From Candidatus Aenigmatarchaeota archaeon (GTDB lineage: Archaea; Aenigmatarchaeota; Aenigmatarchaeia; QMZP01): a DNA stretch of 11,109 bases. Positions within the stretch are counted from its first letter, which is position 1. Each line of letters begins with the position of its first letter. The DNA lies in the NCBI GenBank assembly GCA_017609225.1, contig JAFCEK010000026.1:1-11109 (forward strand), in the 5' to 3' direction. Under the pieces are notes generated by a model. It was not told the origin of the DNA and searched no databases. It worked only from the letters and a program-made list of their open reading frames with translations. Of the stretch, positions 1 to 6,456 are shown piece after piece. A program made the position numbers and the translations under genes.

Positions 1-61
1 CCATGCATTTTCCGCACCTATATATTAATTAACACATTATTGCTATAAGAGTTTTATATAT

Positions 62-1228
62 TTATTCGCTAAGCCCCCTGATTTTCAGCAGATAATCATG
101 CACGCTGTCAGGAAAGTCATAACCCAGAAGGTAAATGCCTTTCACGCTGTTTTCCATGCCAATATCTATATTTCTTATTGCTGTCTCCGGATTCCCAAAG
201 GGGAATATTCCCAGTATAACCCTGGAGCTTCCAATCTTTTCAGCTGTTTTCCTGACATTTTCCCTTACAATCTTCTCATCCTCCCCATACTCCATTAAAA
301 GAAGCGCATCAAAAACCTGAATCTGCAGCTCAACATACTGCCCGTTTACCCTTGCCGGTTCTATCATGCCTATGGTTGTTGCGAATTTCGGGTATCCCGG
401 AAACCTTGAAACAATATCCGAAACAGCATGCTTTATCACCTGTGCCCTCATGTCATAATAGGTTCTGTCCTCTGCTGTCCAGTTTTCACCAATCTCGAAT
501 ATGGGCCTTGGCGTGTAATTGTATATGTCAAATCCGGATTCGTTAAGAATCCAGTCTCTTATGTCTTTATTGTATCCGTCATCAAAAGTGAAGAATCTGC
601 CATGGTCAAAAACAAGCCCGTCCGGCTTTGCTATATCAATCATTTTCTGTATCATTTTTGCCATGAATTCATGATAGGGCTGGTACATGGGGTCTATTGA
701 GGTGTAATGGCCGGGTGGTATGTAATAGCCGTCAACAGGCTTTCTTTCCACATGGGGTATTTCCTCGGGGTCAAGTCCTGCCTCAAGATAGGGCCCAAAC
801 AGCTCCAGGTATTTTTCAGGGTTGTTCTCTTTCAGCTCCCTGGAATAGTCAGCCATGTGTATATTCTGCTCAGAATAAGGTATGCCCTCCTCCATCAGCC
901 GCTCATATTCCTCTCTTGGCACAGCGCTTCTGCTGAAGAGAGAGAAGCTGTAGTAAACCTCTATCCCAAGGGCATGAAGGCTGTCAACCATCCCCTTAAT
1001 GTCAAAATCGCTTCCATTCAGTGGAAGTATGTCATCCTCTGCGTACACTGTCAGCAGGATTATATCCGGCCTGTACTGCTCTGCCTTCTCCAGGAAATCA
1101 TCCCCAAGATGCTTCACCACTACATACCATGCAACAACAGGCCTCTCCTTTGCAGGAAAAAACATCATGGCTGATGCAGCTAGAAGAAGGATTATGATTG
1201 CAACTATGGCTGCTGCCTTAATCCGCAT
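62..1228 (-). CDS. Membrane-anchored TIM-barrel, glycoside-hydrolase-like protein
   Basis: The 388-residue product starts with one hydrophobic segment (about residues 4-25), read as a signal anchor or uncleaved signal peptide, so the rest should lie outside the cell. The body shows alternating beta strands and amphipathic helices as in a (beta/alpha)8 barrel. Landmarks are PDIILLTVYAEDD (54-66), GIEVYYSFSLF (88-98), the strand DGLVFDHGRF (203-212) with acidic and His residues at its end, KFATTIG (281-287) and GIYLLGYD (364-371). The strand ending in D-H-G-R resembles the GHL/GH-like superfamily of putative polysaccharide hydrolases. I cannot assign a family or name the catalytic acids. It is divergent from a glycosyltransferase, which suggests a role in surface polysaccharide or glycoprotein processing (inference). 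The ATG at 1228 is chosen because it gives the complete anchor and sits about 25 nt from an AT box. A non-enzymatic sugar-binding barrel is the main alternative. Confidence 0.6.
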   Translation of the reverse strand: MRIKAAAIVAIIILLLAASAMMFFPAKERPVVAWYVVVKHLGDDFLEKAEQYRPDIILLTVYAEDDILPLNGSDFDIKGMVDSLHALGIEVYYSFSLFSRSAVPREEYERLMEEGIPYSEQNIHMADYSRELKENNPEKYLELFGPYLEAGLDPEEIPHVERKPVDGYYIPPGHYTSIDPMYQPYHEFMAKMIQKMIDIAKPDGLVFDHGRFFTFDDGYNKDIRDWILNESGFDIYNYTPRPIFEIGENWTAEDRTYYDMRAQVIKHAVSDIVSRFPGYPKFATTIGMIEPARVNGQYVELQIQVFDALLLMEYGEDEKIVRENVRKTAEKIGSSRVILGIFPFGNPETAIRNIDIGMENSVKGIYLLGYDFPDSVHDYLLKIRGLSE

Positions 1229-1279
1229 AGATATAGTTGTTATTTTTAAAATTTAAATCTCAGCTGTCTAAACATTATT
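1229..1279. promoter_or_regulatory. Divergent promoter with one shared AT box
   Basis: Only 51 nt separate the two divergent start codons. The core TTTTTAAAATTTAAAT (1243-1258) reads as a TATA-like element on both strands and lies roughly 22-35 nt from each ATG. That is the distance expected if both transcripts begin at or very near the start codon. No Shine-Dalgarno sequence is seen on either side, in line with leaderless mRNAs. This is read from sequence only; transcription starts are inferred. Confidence 0.5.
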
Positions 1280-2764
1280 ATGAACATTTTCTTTAAAAAG
1301 AAGCGAAGGTATGACAGCATAACCTGTGCTGTTATAATAATTTTTCTGTTCTCTGCAGCGGTGTTTATCTGGTACTATAACATAAACCAGGGATACTGGT
1401 GGGATGAGGCTGTTTATCTGGGTCTGTCAAAGAATCTCTATGATGGTAGGGGATACTGGATAAATGTTCCTGGCCAGGAAACATTCAGGCCCCCGCTTTT
1501 TCCTGCCCTTGTTTTTTTGATATGGAGCATTTTCGGTGTTTCGGAGTCCCTTGTTAAAATACTTCCTCCCCTGTTTGGCATAGGGTCTGTTGTTCTTGTT
1601 TATTTTTTTGCAAAAAAACTCTATGACAGAATGATTGCTGCTTTGTCAGCCCTGGCTCTGGCAACCTCACATATGTTCCTTTTTTACGGGGAGAAATTCC
1701 TGACAGAAACAATGTTTGTTTTTCTTTCTCTTGCTATGCTTTATCTGCTTTACACCGGAATTGAGGAAAACAAAAAACATCTGCTTCTGGTTTCCGGTGC
1801 ATTCATGGCGCTTGCTTTCCTGACAAGGTATGCAGGGGCTATACTGGTGCTGGCTTATATTATTTATCCCATCATGAGGTCAAACAAAAAGGGGATAGCT
1901 TTTGCAGAGAACTTCAAAAGGAATGTTCTCTCATTGCTGAAAAACTGGGGATTCTGGTCTGGACTGGCCGCAGCCCTGCTGATAATAGTTCCATGGATAA
2001 TGCAGAACATGGCTGTTTATGGAACTCCGCTGGGGGCCATGAGCACAGGCCTTGGAACTGTGACATCAGGATTTTATCTGGCTGACTGGTATTTTTATTT
2101 TTCCCACTGGTTTGAGATATTCGGGCTTATTGGAATCTTCATGCTGTTCGGCTTTGTTTATCTTTTTACTGAAAGGAGCAATTCCAATAACCTGATTCTG
2201 CTGGTTTTCCTACTCTCTTTCATATTCTTTATGTCCATACCAAGGAAGGAGGCAAGGTATCTTATACATTTCTTTGAGGTATACTTCATTATGATATCCC
2301 TTGGCATTCTGGAGCTTAAGAGATGGCTCAGGTCCAGAACAGTTATACCGCTTATAGCTACGGTATTTATAGCCATGAATTTTCTTGCAGGCATACAGAT
2401 GATAGAGAATGATGCAATGACAGGAGTTTCCCTGAGAGATGCAGGGCTTTGGCTCGGGGTTCATGCCCCGGAAGGTTCAAGGATAATGACAAACAACATG
2501 CCTCCAATTTACTATACCTCGGGCAGGGAGATTGTGAATTTCCCGGGGGAACTTGAGAATCTGAAATCCGAGATAGAAAGAGAGAATGTTTCCTATCTGC
2601 TGATAGAATCCAGGGAGCCCACATATCCTGAATGGCTCTGGGTTATTGACAAGAGCGGAAGTGAATGGATAAAGAGGCCGTCCGGTGCCCTGGATATGTT
2701 TGAACTGGAAAAAACCTTTGATGAATACAACAAAACATATGTCTGGGTTTACAGGGCTGACTGA
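1280..2764 (+). CDS. GT39/ArnT-like membrane glycosyltransferase (GT-C fold)
   Basis: A 494-residue polytopic membrane protein. After the first transmembrane segment (about 13-32) comes an extracytoplasmic loop with WWDEAVYLGLSKNL (40-53). Its Asp42-Glu43 pair is the hallmark of GT-C enzymes of the PMT/ArnT type, where the acid serves catalysis or metal binding. RPPLFPALVFL (70-80) and a Thr-Glu step in FLTETMFVFLSLA (140-152) follow, then a further set of hydrophobic helices to about residue 370. PRKEARYLIHFFEVY (321-335) matches the conserved RY-containing loop of this family. The C-terminal 120 residues are soluble and probably extracytoplasmic. By family knowledge such enzymes move a sugar from a polyprenyl-phosphate donor onto a protein or lipid; donor and acceptor cannot be told here. 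It converges with another GT-C-like gene 17 nt away, and no terminator T-run separates them. Confidence 0.75.
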   Translation: MNIFFKKKRRYDSITCAVIIIFLFSAAVFIWYYNINQGYWWDEAVYLGLSKNLYDGRGYWINVPGQETFRPPLFPALVFLIWSIFGVSESLVKILPPLFGIGSVVLVYFFAKKLYDRMIAALSALALATSHMFLFYGEKFLTETMFVFLSLAMLYLLYTGIEENKKHLLLVSGAFMALAFLTRYAGAILVLAYIIYPIMRSNKKGIAFAENFKRNVLSLLKNWGFWSGLAAALLIIVPWIMQNMAVYGTPLGAMSTGLGTVTSGFYLADWYFYFSHWFEIFGLIGIFMLFGFVYLFTERSNSNNLILLVFLLSFIFFMSIPRKEARYLIHFFEVYFIMISLGILELKRWLRSRTVIPLIATVFIAMNFLAGIQMIENDAMTGVSLRDAGLWLGVHAPEGSRIMTNNMPPIYYTSGREIVNFPGELENLKSEIERENVSYLLIESREPTYPEWLWVIDKSGSEWIKRPSGALDMFELEKTFDEYNKTYVWVYRAD

Positions 2765-2781
2765 ACCGGATGCCCGGCTGG

Positions 2782-4203
2782 TCAGCTCACTCGTACAACT
2801 TCATAAACATTCCATGCGCCTGAATGGATTTTTCTTAGACAGCCTGCTGTTATGTTTTCCTCTGAAATCAGGTAGCTTATGTTCCATTTTTTCAGCAGCT
2901 GGCTGAAATCTGCCTTCCTGCTTATTCCGGCTCCTATTTCCTTCCAGTCAGCAAGCTGCTGCCTGTATTCATCTGAAAAACTCTCAAGGTATGATATATC
3001 AGGATTCAGGGGAAGCTTGTTTGAGATAACGCCTGCCCATGCGCTGGCCCTTGATGTATAAATCCTTTGCCTTGTGCTGTCATAATCTTTAAGCCAGAGG
3101 GAGGACTCTATAAGAGCATCCGGCGGCACATTCGGATTTCCCCAGAGGTTTTTTGCATTAACATAATGGTTTATCTGGGAGCAAAAAAGAAATGCAAAAA
3201 CAATTATAATAAAGGCTGCACTGTACTGCTTTCTGCCGAGTTTCAGTTCAATGCTGCTTATTCCTGCTGCTGCCAGGATTATAACAGGTATTGAAAGCAT
3301 GTCCAGTATCTTTAACTGCGTATATGGCAGATGGAACACAGTAAATGCCAGGCTGAAAACAAAAAACAGCCTCAGGAACCTGTCCCTTGTTCTGCAAAAC
3401 CCGAGCAATGCAAGCGGTATCAGTACTGGCGTGAAGAAGCCAAAACCAAACAGAAAGTCCAGAGCAGTTTCAGGTGGCCAGAACCAGAAGACAGGCTGGT
3501 TGTAGGGGGGATAATTGTATTCAGTGTTTGCCCATTTTCCGGACAGTGCGTTTTCCGTTATCTTCATGTATCCAGGAATCCAGAAGCTTGCTATTATAAG
3601 GGGTATCAATATGAAAAGGATTTTGGTTCTTGCATGCTCCCTGAAGGGGAAGTGATAGAGATGTATTATAACTGCTATTACTGACATCAGGGGATGTGAC
3701 AGTATGGCAAGGCCTGTAGCAGCAGAGGCATGCATATATTTTTTGGTTCTCAGGAAATAAATCAGGAGCAGGATAAATTCCATTGAGAGAAGCTGGGGGA
3801 ACTCAGCCATCATAAAAACATTGGAAAGCGCTGGTATCATGGCAGAGACTGCTGCAGCATAGAGGGCAGCATGTTTGTTGTATGTTTTTGCCAGATGATA
3901 AACTGTTACAGGAACCGAAAGAAAAACCAGTATTCCCAGCACTCTTACTGCTTCAACCAAGGGAAGGCCAAAAAACCCCAGAAAGGCAGCAAGGTAATGA
4001 AACAGAGGGGGGTAAGTGAAGCCGTTATCAGCATAGGGCTGCCATGTCTGGGGATAGCCCTGCTCTTTCACAAGCTCTGCCATCTCTGTATGTATTGCTG
4101 TGTCTGGTGTAACTCCTGCAGGATAGAGTATATAATAACCCAAGAAACCCAATATTATCAATAGAGCAATCATGGGGAAAAAGGTTTTTAATTTGATTCC
4201 CAT
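2782..4203 (-). CDS. Polytopic membrane protein, putative GT-C-type glycosyltransferase
   Basis: A 473-residue protein with about ten hydrophobic segments in the first 350 residues and a soluble C-terminal part. After the first helix (about 8-28) the loop contains VTPDTAIHTEMAELVKEQG (31-49) with Asp34 and His38. TYPPLFHYLAAFLG follows at 63-76. An Asp/His-bearing first loop and a YPPLFH-type motif are typical of archaeal GT-C-like membrane proteins related to oligosaccharyl- and dolichyl-phosphate-sugar transferases. I cannot place it in a numbered GT family. A second loop rich in Trp, Pro and Tyr (YNYPPYNQPVFWFWPPE, 229-245) could contact sugar. It starts 41 nt from the divergent methionyl-tRNA synthetase gene and converges with the GT39-like gene. 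Function is inferred from fold-level resemblance and the presence of two other glycan-type genes in the window. Confidence 0.6.
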   Translation of the reverse strand: MGIKLKTFFPMIALLIILGFLGYYILYPAGVTPDTAIHTEMAELVKEQGYPQTWQPYADNGFTYPPLFHYLAAFLGFFGLPLVEAVRVLGILVFLSVPVTVYHLAKTYNKHAALYAAAVSAMIPALSNVFMMAEFPQLLSMEFILLLIYFLRTKKYMHASAATGLAILSHPLMSVIAVIIHLYHFPFREHARTKILFILIPLIIASFWIPGYMKITENALSGKWANTEYNYPPYNQPVFWFWPPETALDFLFGFGFFTPVLIPLALLGFCRTRDRFLRLFFVFSLAFTVFHLPYTQLKILDMLSIPVIILAAAGISSIELKLGRKQYSAAFIIIVFAFLFCSQINHYVNAKNLWGNPNVPPDALIESSLWLKDYDSTRQRIYTSRASAWAGVISNKLPLNPDISYLESFSDEYRQQLADWKEIGAGISRKADFSQLLKKWNISYLISEENITAGCLRKIHSGAWNVYEVVRVS

Positions 4204-4244
4204 GTATATAATTTAATCATATACAAATAAAGAGCGAGGCAGGT
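4204..4244. promoter_or_regulatory. Back-to-back promoters of the GT-C-like gene and metG
   Basis: In 41 nt there are two AT boxes. TATATAATTTAA (4205-4216) lies about 35 nt before the plus-strand ATG, implying a leader of around 10 nt. On the minus strand TTTATTTGTATATG (4219-4232) lies about 25 nt before the ATG at 4203, implying a leaderless transcript. The purine-rich GAGCGAGGCAGGT just before the metG start is only a weak match to a Shine-Dalgarno sequence. Positions are approximate. Confidence 0.45.
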
Positions 4245-5702
4245 ATGGAGAAATTTTACATAACAACAGCAATAGATTATGTGAATGCAAAGCCGCATCT
4301 TGGCCATGCATACGAGAAGATATGCGCGGATGTTATTGCCAGATGGCAGAGGCTTCTTGGCAGGGATGTGTTCTTTCTGACAGGCACAGACGAGAATGCC
4401 CAGAAGAATGAGCAGGCTGCGAGGGATGCTGGTGTTCCTGTCAAGGAATTTGTGGATAAAAACAGCACAAAATTTGAGGAGCTTTGCAAAAAACTTAACC
4501 TCAGCCATGATGATTTTATCCGCACAACACAGGAAAGGCATGTCAGGGTAAGCCAGGCAATTTTCAAAATGCTTCTGGAGAAGGGAGAGATATACAAGGG
4601 TGTTTATGAGGGATATTACTGCGTTGGCTGCGAGGCATTCATAACAGAGAAAGACCTGGTTGACGGGAAATGCCCTGAGCATGGCAAAGAGCCTGAATGG
4701 CTCAAGGAAGAGAGCTATTTCTTCAGGATGAGTAAATACACTGGATTTATACTTGAGATGCTTGGAAAAAAGGGTTTTGTGCTGCCGGATTACAGAAGGG
4801 TTGAGATGCTGAACAGGGTTAAGTCAGAGGGGCTGAAGGACCTTTCAGTGAGCAGGACAAAACTGAAATGGGGCATACCAACCCCGAATGATTCAAAGCA
4901 TACAATATATGTATGGCTTGATGCCCTGATAAACTATATTTCCGCACTGGGCTATCCTGATGGGGAGAAGTTTAAGAGGTACTGGCCTGCAGATATCCAT
5001 ATGATTGGCAAGGGCATAAACTGGTTTCATTCTGTTATATGGCCCTGCATACTGAAGGCAGCAGGCATTGAGATTCCAAAAACAATACTGGTTCATGGGT
5101 ATATAAATCTCGGGGGAGAAAAAATGAGCAAAAGCAGGGGAACCGTTATTGACCCTCTTGAGATTATAGACAAATACGGAACTGATCCCCTGAGGTATTT
5201 CCTCATAAAGGAAATACCCTTTGGTGAGGATGGTGATTTTTCCGAGAAGGCGCTGGCTGAGAGGATTAATGGTGAACTGGTTTCCGACCTTGGAAATCTT
5301 GTTTACAGGGTTTTGAGCATAGCTGAAAAATTCCATGGCAAAATAGAGGGCAGGCCAGAGCTTGATTCAAAACTCAGGCTTGAAAAAATCAAAAAATATA
5401 TGGAAAGCCATGAGCTTCATCATGCATTGCAGGAGATTATGGCGTTTGCCAGGGAGGCAAACAAATACATAAATGAGAAGGAGCCATGGAAGCAGGAAGG
5501 CAAGGAGCTTGGAAACACATTATACAACCTGCTGGAAGGCATCAGGATTCTGGCAATCCTGCTGGAGCCGTTCATTCCTTTCACAGCTGAAAAAATAAAC
5601 AAGCAGCTGGGAACAAAGCCAGGGCTTCTGAAGGACTGCAGATTCAGAAAATGGGAAGGGAAAATAAACAAGGGGGATTACCTTTTTGAGAGGGTTAAGT
5701 AA
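4245..5702 (+). CDS. metG: Methionyl-tRNA synthetase, short bacterial-type form
   Basis: Class I cytoplasmic synthetase that charges tRNA-Met with methionine using ATP. The HIGH-type signature is PHLGH (17-21), the TGTDEN segment is at 46-51 and KMSKS is intact at 293-297. YVWLDAL (222-228) forms part of the methionine pocket. The zinc-knuckle insert has CVGC (126-129) and CPEH (143-146), a single knuckle. The anticodon-binding helix bundle includes NKYINEKEPW (406-415), with the conserved Asn/Trp elements. The 485-residue length stops after the helical bundle, with no C-terminal tRNA-binding (EMAP/Trbp111) domain. The single knuckle and overall wording resemble short bacterial (Thermus/Clostridia/Patescibacteria-like) enzymes rather than the usual two-knuckle archaeal type, so an old transfer is possible (inference). 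It is probably cotranscribed with the DUF5654-like gene 16 nt downstream. Confidence 0.96.
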   Translation: MEKFYITTAIDYVNAKPHLGHAYEKICADVIARWQRLLGRDVFFLTGTDENAQKNEQAARDAGVPVKEFVDKNSTKFEELCKKLNLSHDDFIRTTQERHVRVSQAIFKMLLEKGEIYKGVYEGYYCVGCEAFITEKDLVDGKCPEHGKEPEWLKEESYFFRMSKYTGFILEMLGKKGFVLPDYRRVEMLNRVKSEGLKDLSVSRTKLKWGIPTPNDSKHTIYVWLDALINYISALGYPDGEKFKRYWPADIHMIGKGINWFHSVIWPCILKAAGIEIPKTILVHGYINLGGEKMSKSRGTVIDPLEIIDKYGTDPLRYFLIKEIPFGEDGDFSEKALAERINGELVSDLGNLVYRVLSIAEKFHGKIEGRPELDSKLRLEKIKKYMESHELHHALQEIMAFAREANKYINEKEPWKQEGKELGNTLYNLLEGIRILAILLEPFIPFTAEKINKQLGTKPGLLKDCRFRKWEGKINKGDYLFERVK

Positions 5703-5718
5703 AAGCGTTTGTTTTTGC

Positions 5719-6006
5719 ATGGCATCACTTGAGCAGGCTGCAAAAGAACTGAACATCAAGGCAGCGGTTTCCACGCTGATTATTTCAGCATTCGGGTTTG
5801 TGGCTGCTCTTTTCTGGAGGGATGCCATAAAGGAGTTTATCAATGAGTTTGTTCCCGAGGGGGAGGGGCTGCTCTACAGCTTTGGGGTTGCTATTGCTGT
5901 TACGGTTCTGGCTGTGGTTGTTATTTTTGTTTTGTCCAGATGGATGAGCACAAGCATAGTAAGGGAAAGGGTTAAAAAAAATCAAGTCAAAGGCCGACAA
6001 CCTTGA
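5719..6006 (+). CDS. DUF5654-like small membrane protein, 3' end apparently frameshifted
   Basis: As read, 95 residues with two transmembrane helices: about 14-34, including the family-like stretch ISAFGFVAALFWRDAIKEF, and about 52-73. This fits the small DUF5654 family of archaea and candidate-phylum bacteria, whose function is unknown. The start is the ATG at 5719 (MASLEQ), not the in-frame ATG at 5686 inside metG, because homology-like sequence begins here and the upstream residues overlap the synthetase end. An A8 run (5974-5981) lies at residues 86-88. The annotated frame then ends quickly in NQVKGRQP and a stop. Dropping one A instead gives 24 more residues starting IKSKADNLDNIL, with codons typical of this genome, and a stop at 6053-6055 immediately before a T8 run. 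The true product may therefore be 111 residues. Probably in an operon with metG. Confidence 0.7.
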   Translation: MASLEQAAKELNIKAAVSTLIISAFGFVAALFWRDAIKEFINEFVPEGEGLLYSFGVAIAVTVLAVVVIFVLSRWMSTSIVRERVKKNQVKGRQP

Positions 6007-6055
6007 CAACATACTTATCGGAAGGGACATAAAAATAAGGAAAAAGGGAAAATAA

Positions 6056-6063
6056 TTTTTTTT
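6056..6063 (+). terminator. Poly-T terminator of the metG operon
   Basis: A run of eight T directly follows the TAA at 6053-6055 of the extended DUF5654-like frame. Archaeal RNA polymerase terminates at such T-runs without needing a hairpin. Its position supports 6055 as the real end of the upstream gene. Confidence 0.55.
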
Positions 6064-6066
6064 GTA

Positions 6067-6080
6067 GGTGAATGCTCACC
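6067..6080. promoter_or_regulatory. Short inverted repeat upstream of the nrdD promoter
   Basis: GGTGA-atgc-TCACC is a perfect 5-bp inverted repeat with a 4-nt centre, 28 nt before the TATA box of the reductase gene and just after the T8 terminator. It could be a small protein-binding site or part of the transcript end of the upstream operon. No known motif is recognised. Confidence 0.3.
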
Positions 6081-6102
6081 AAAAATATATTCTCCAATAT
6101 CC

Positions 6103-6115
6103 AAAAGTTTATATA
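6103..6115 (+). promoter_or_regulatory. BRE/TATA promoter of the nrdR-nrdD gene
   Basis: AAAAG (6103-6107) followed by TTTATATA (6108-6115) is a good archaeal BRE plus TATA pair. Counting about 26 nt from the box centre puts transcription start near 6138. That leaves a leader of about 320 nt before the ATG at 6457, very long for an archaeal mRNA. A weaker AT stretch, AAATATAT near 6083-6090, could act as an alternative box. Confidence 0.6.
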
Positions 6116-6146
6116 CTAGTTCTGGACAATAGTATAATGCCTGAGG

Positions 6147-6162
6147 ATACTACATATAGTAG
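6147..6162. promoter_or_regulatory. NrdR-box-like operator, proximal site
   Basis: ATACTACATATAGTAG aligns without gaps to the bacterial NrdR box, which I recall as acaCwAtATaTwGtgt. It agrees at all six capitalised positions and both W positions, 12 of 16 overall. Its inner 14 bp (6148-6161) form a palindrome with one mismatched pair. It begins about 9 nt after the predicted transcription start, a place where binding would block elongation or initiation. Confidence 0.6.
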
Positions 6163-6177
6163 TGGGTTTTGACGGAA

Positions 6178-6193
6178 ACACAATATGTAGTAG
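6178..6193. promoter_or_regulatory. NrdR-box-like operator, distal site
   Basis: ACACAATATGTAGTAG also matches all six capitalised and both W positions of the NrdR box, 13 of 16 overall. It starts exactly 31 bp after the first site, so both lie on the same DNA face three turns apart, as bacterial NrdR box pairs typically do. The gene downstream begins with an NrdR zinc ribbon. Confidence 0.62.
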
Positions 6194-6246
6194 TTATCTT
6201 ATAGTGGTAAATTGCATGGGAAAAGAGCAAAATCTCTCACAGATTG

Positions 6247-6299
6247 GCCGCTAAAACTGGATGAAGAAAGCGGTTTCCGTTACAGATTGCAATGCGAAG
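6247..6299 (+). repeat. Leader repeat unit 1
   Basis: GCCGCT (6247-6252) pairs with AGCGGT (6269-6274), including one G-U pair, around a 16-nt loop. The tail has CCGTTACAG (6277-6285) then TGC-AAT-GCG (6288-6296), a possible triloop mini-hairpin, and AAG. AGCGGTTTCCGTTACAG (6269-6285) is identical to unit 3. Confidence 0.6.
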
Positions 6300-6307
6300 C
6301 ATAAAAC

Positions 6308-6376
6308 GACAGCTAATGCCAAGGACAGGATATGCTGCTAACAAAGCTGTCACCGTAACAGAATGCAAGGCGTAAG
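6308..6376 (+). repeat. Leader repeat unit 2
   Basis: GACAGCT (6308-6314) pairs perfectly with AGCTGTC (6345-6351) around a 30-nt loop. The tail has CCGTAACAG (6353-6361), then TGC-AAG-GCG (6364-6372) and TAAG. The stem sequence differs from units 1 and 3, yet pairing is kept. Confidence 0.6.
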
Positions 6377-6385
6377 TAAAACATG

Positions 6386-6452
6386 ACCGCTACTGCAGAT
6401 AACCAACTGCATAAAGCCTGTAGCGGTTTCCGTTACAGTTCGCAAGGCGAAG
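6386..6452 (+). repeat. Leader repeat unit 3, adjacent to the start codon
   Basis: ACCGCTAC (6386-6393) pairs with GTAGCGGT (6420-6427), 8 bp. Inside, TGCAG (6394-6398) pairs with CTGCA (6407-6411). The tail has CCGTTACAG (6430-6438), then CGC-AAG-GCG (6441-6449) and AAG. It ends 4 nt before the nrdD ATG. Confidence 0.6.
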
Positions 6453-6456
6453 ATAT

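Larger units (their letters stand above)
6194..6456 (+). ncRNA. Structured 5' leader with tandem repeat units (candidate cis-regulatory RNA)
   Basis: No gene is seen here. The 263 nt between the NrdR-like boxes and the start codon hold three clear units and perhaps a fourth, each a hairpin followed by a conserved tail, CCGTWACAG plus a few bases then GCAAKGCG and AAG. The CCGT of successive tails falls at 6277, 6353 and 6430, a period of 76 and 77 nt. The hairpin arms differ in sequence between units but stay complementary, the sign of conserved RNA structure. An extra small hairpin, AGAG/CTCT, precedes unit 1 near 6224-6237. It matches no riboswitch class I know, and the ligand, if any, is unknown. 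The last unit ends 4 nt before the ATG, so it could act on translation start. Confidence 0.6.

Noticed and set aside
1..61. Promoter and start of another minus-strand gene (AT stretch 19-32, ATG at 8 or 4)
   Set aside because: Too few bases remain to see a reading frame, and the spacing to either ATG is short. It cannot be supported from this window.
4188..4682. Minus-strand open frame of 164 codons overlapping metG
   Set aside because: It lies opposite a clear methionyl-tRNA synthetase, has no domain-like pattern, and its composition is that of an antisense shadow.
5686..5718. Longer start for the DUF5654-like gene at 5686
   Set aside because: The extra 11 residues overlap the metG end and do not look like family sequence. 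The ATG at 5719 gives the expected N-terminus.
6216..6254. A 12-codon open frame (MGKEQNLSQIGR) in the nrdD leader, a possible leader peptide
   Set aside because: It is very short, has no ribosome-binding site, and its end overlaps the 5' stem of structured unit 1. Nothing supports translation.
6247..6452. CRISPR array (three similar elements with about 46-nt gaps)
   Set aside because: The repeats diverge, and the 'spacers' contain arms complementary to their own repeat. That indicates RNA stems, not spacers, and no cas gene is present.
6247..6452. Tandem tRNA genes, prompted by the 76-nt period
   Set aside because: No 7-bp acceptor pairing, no T-arm GGTTCRA signature and no anticodon arm could be fitted to any unit.
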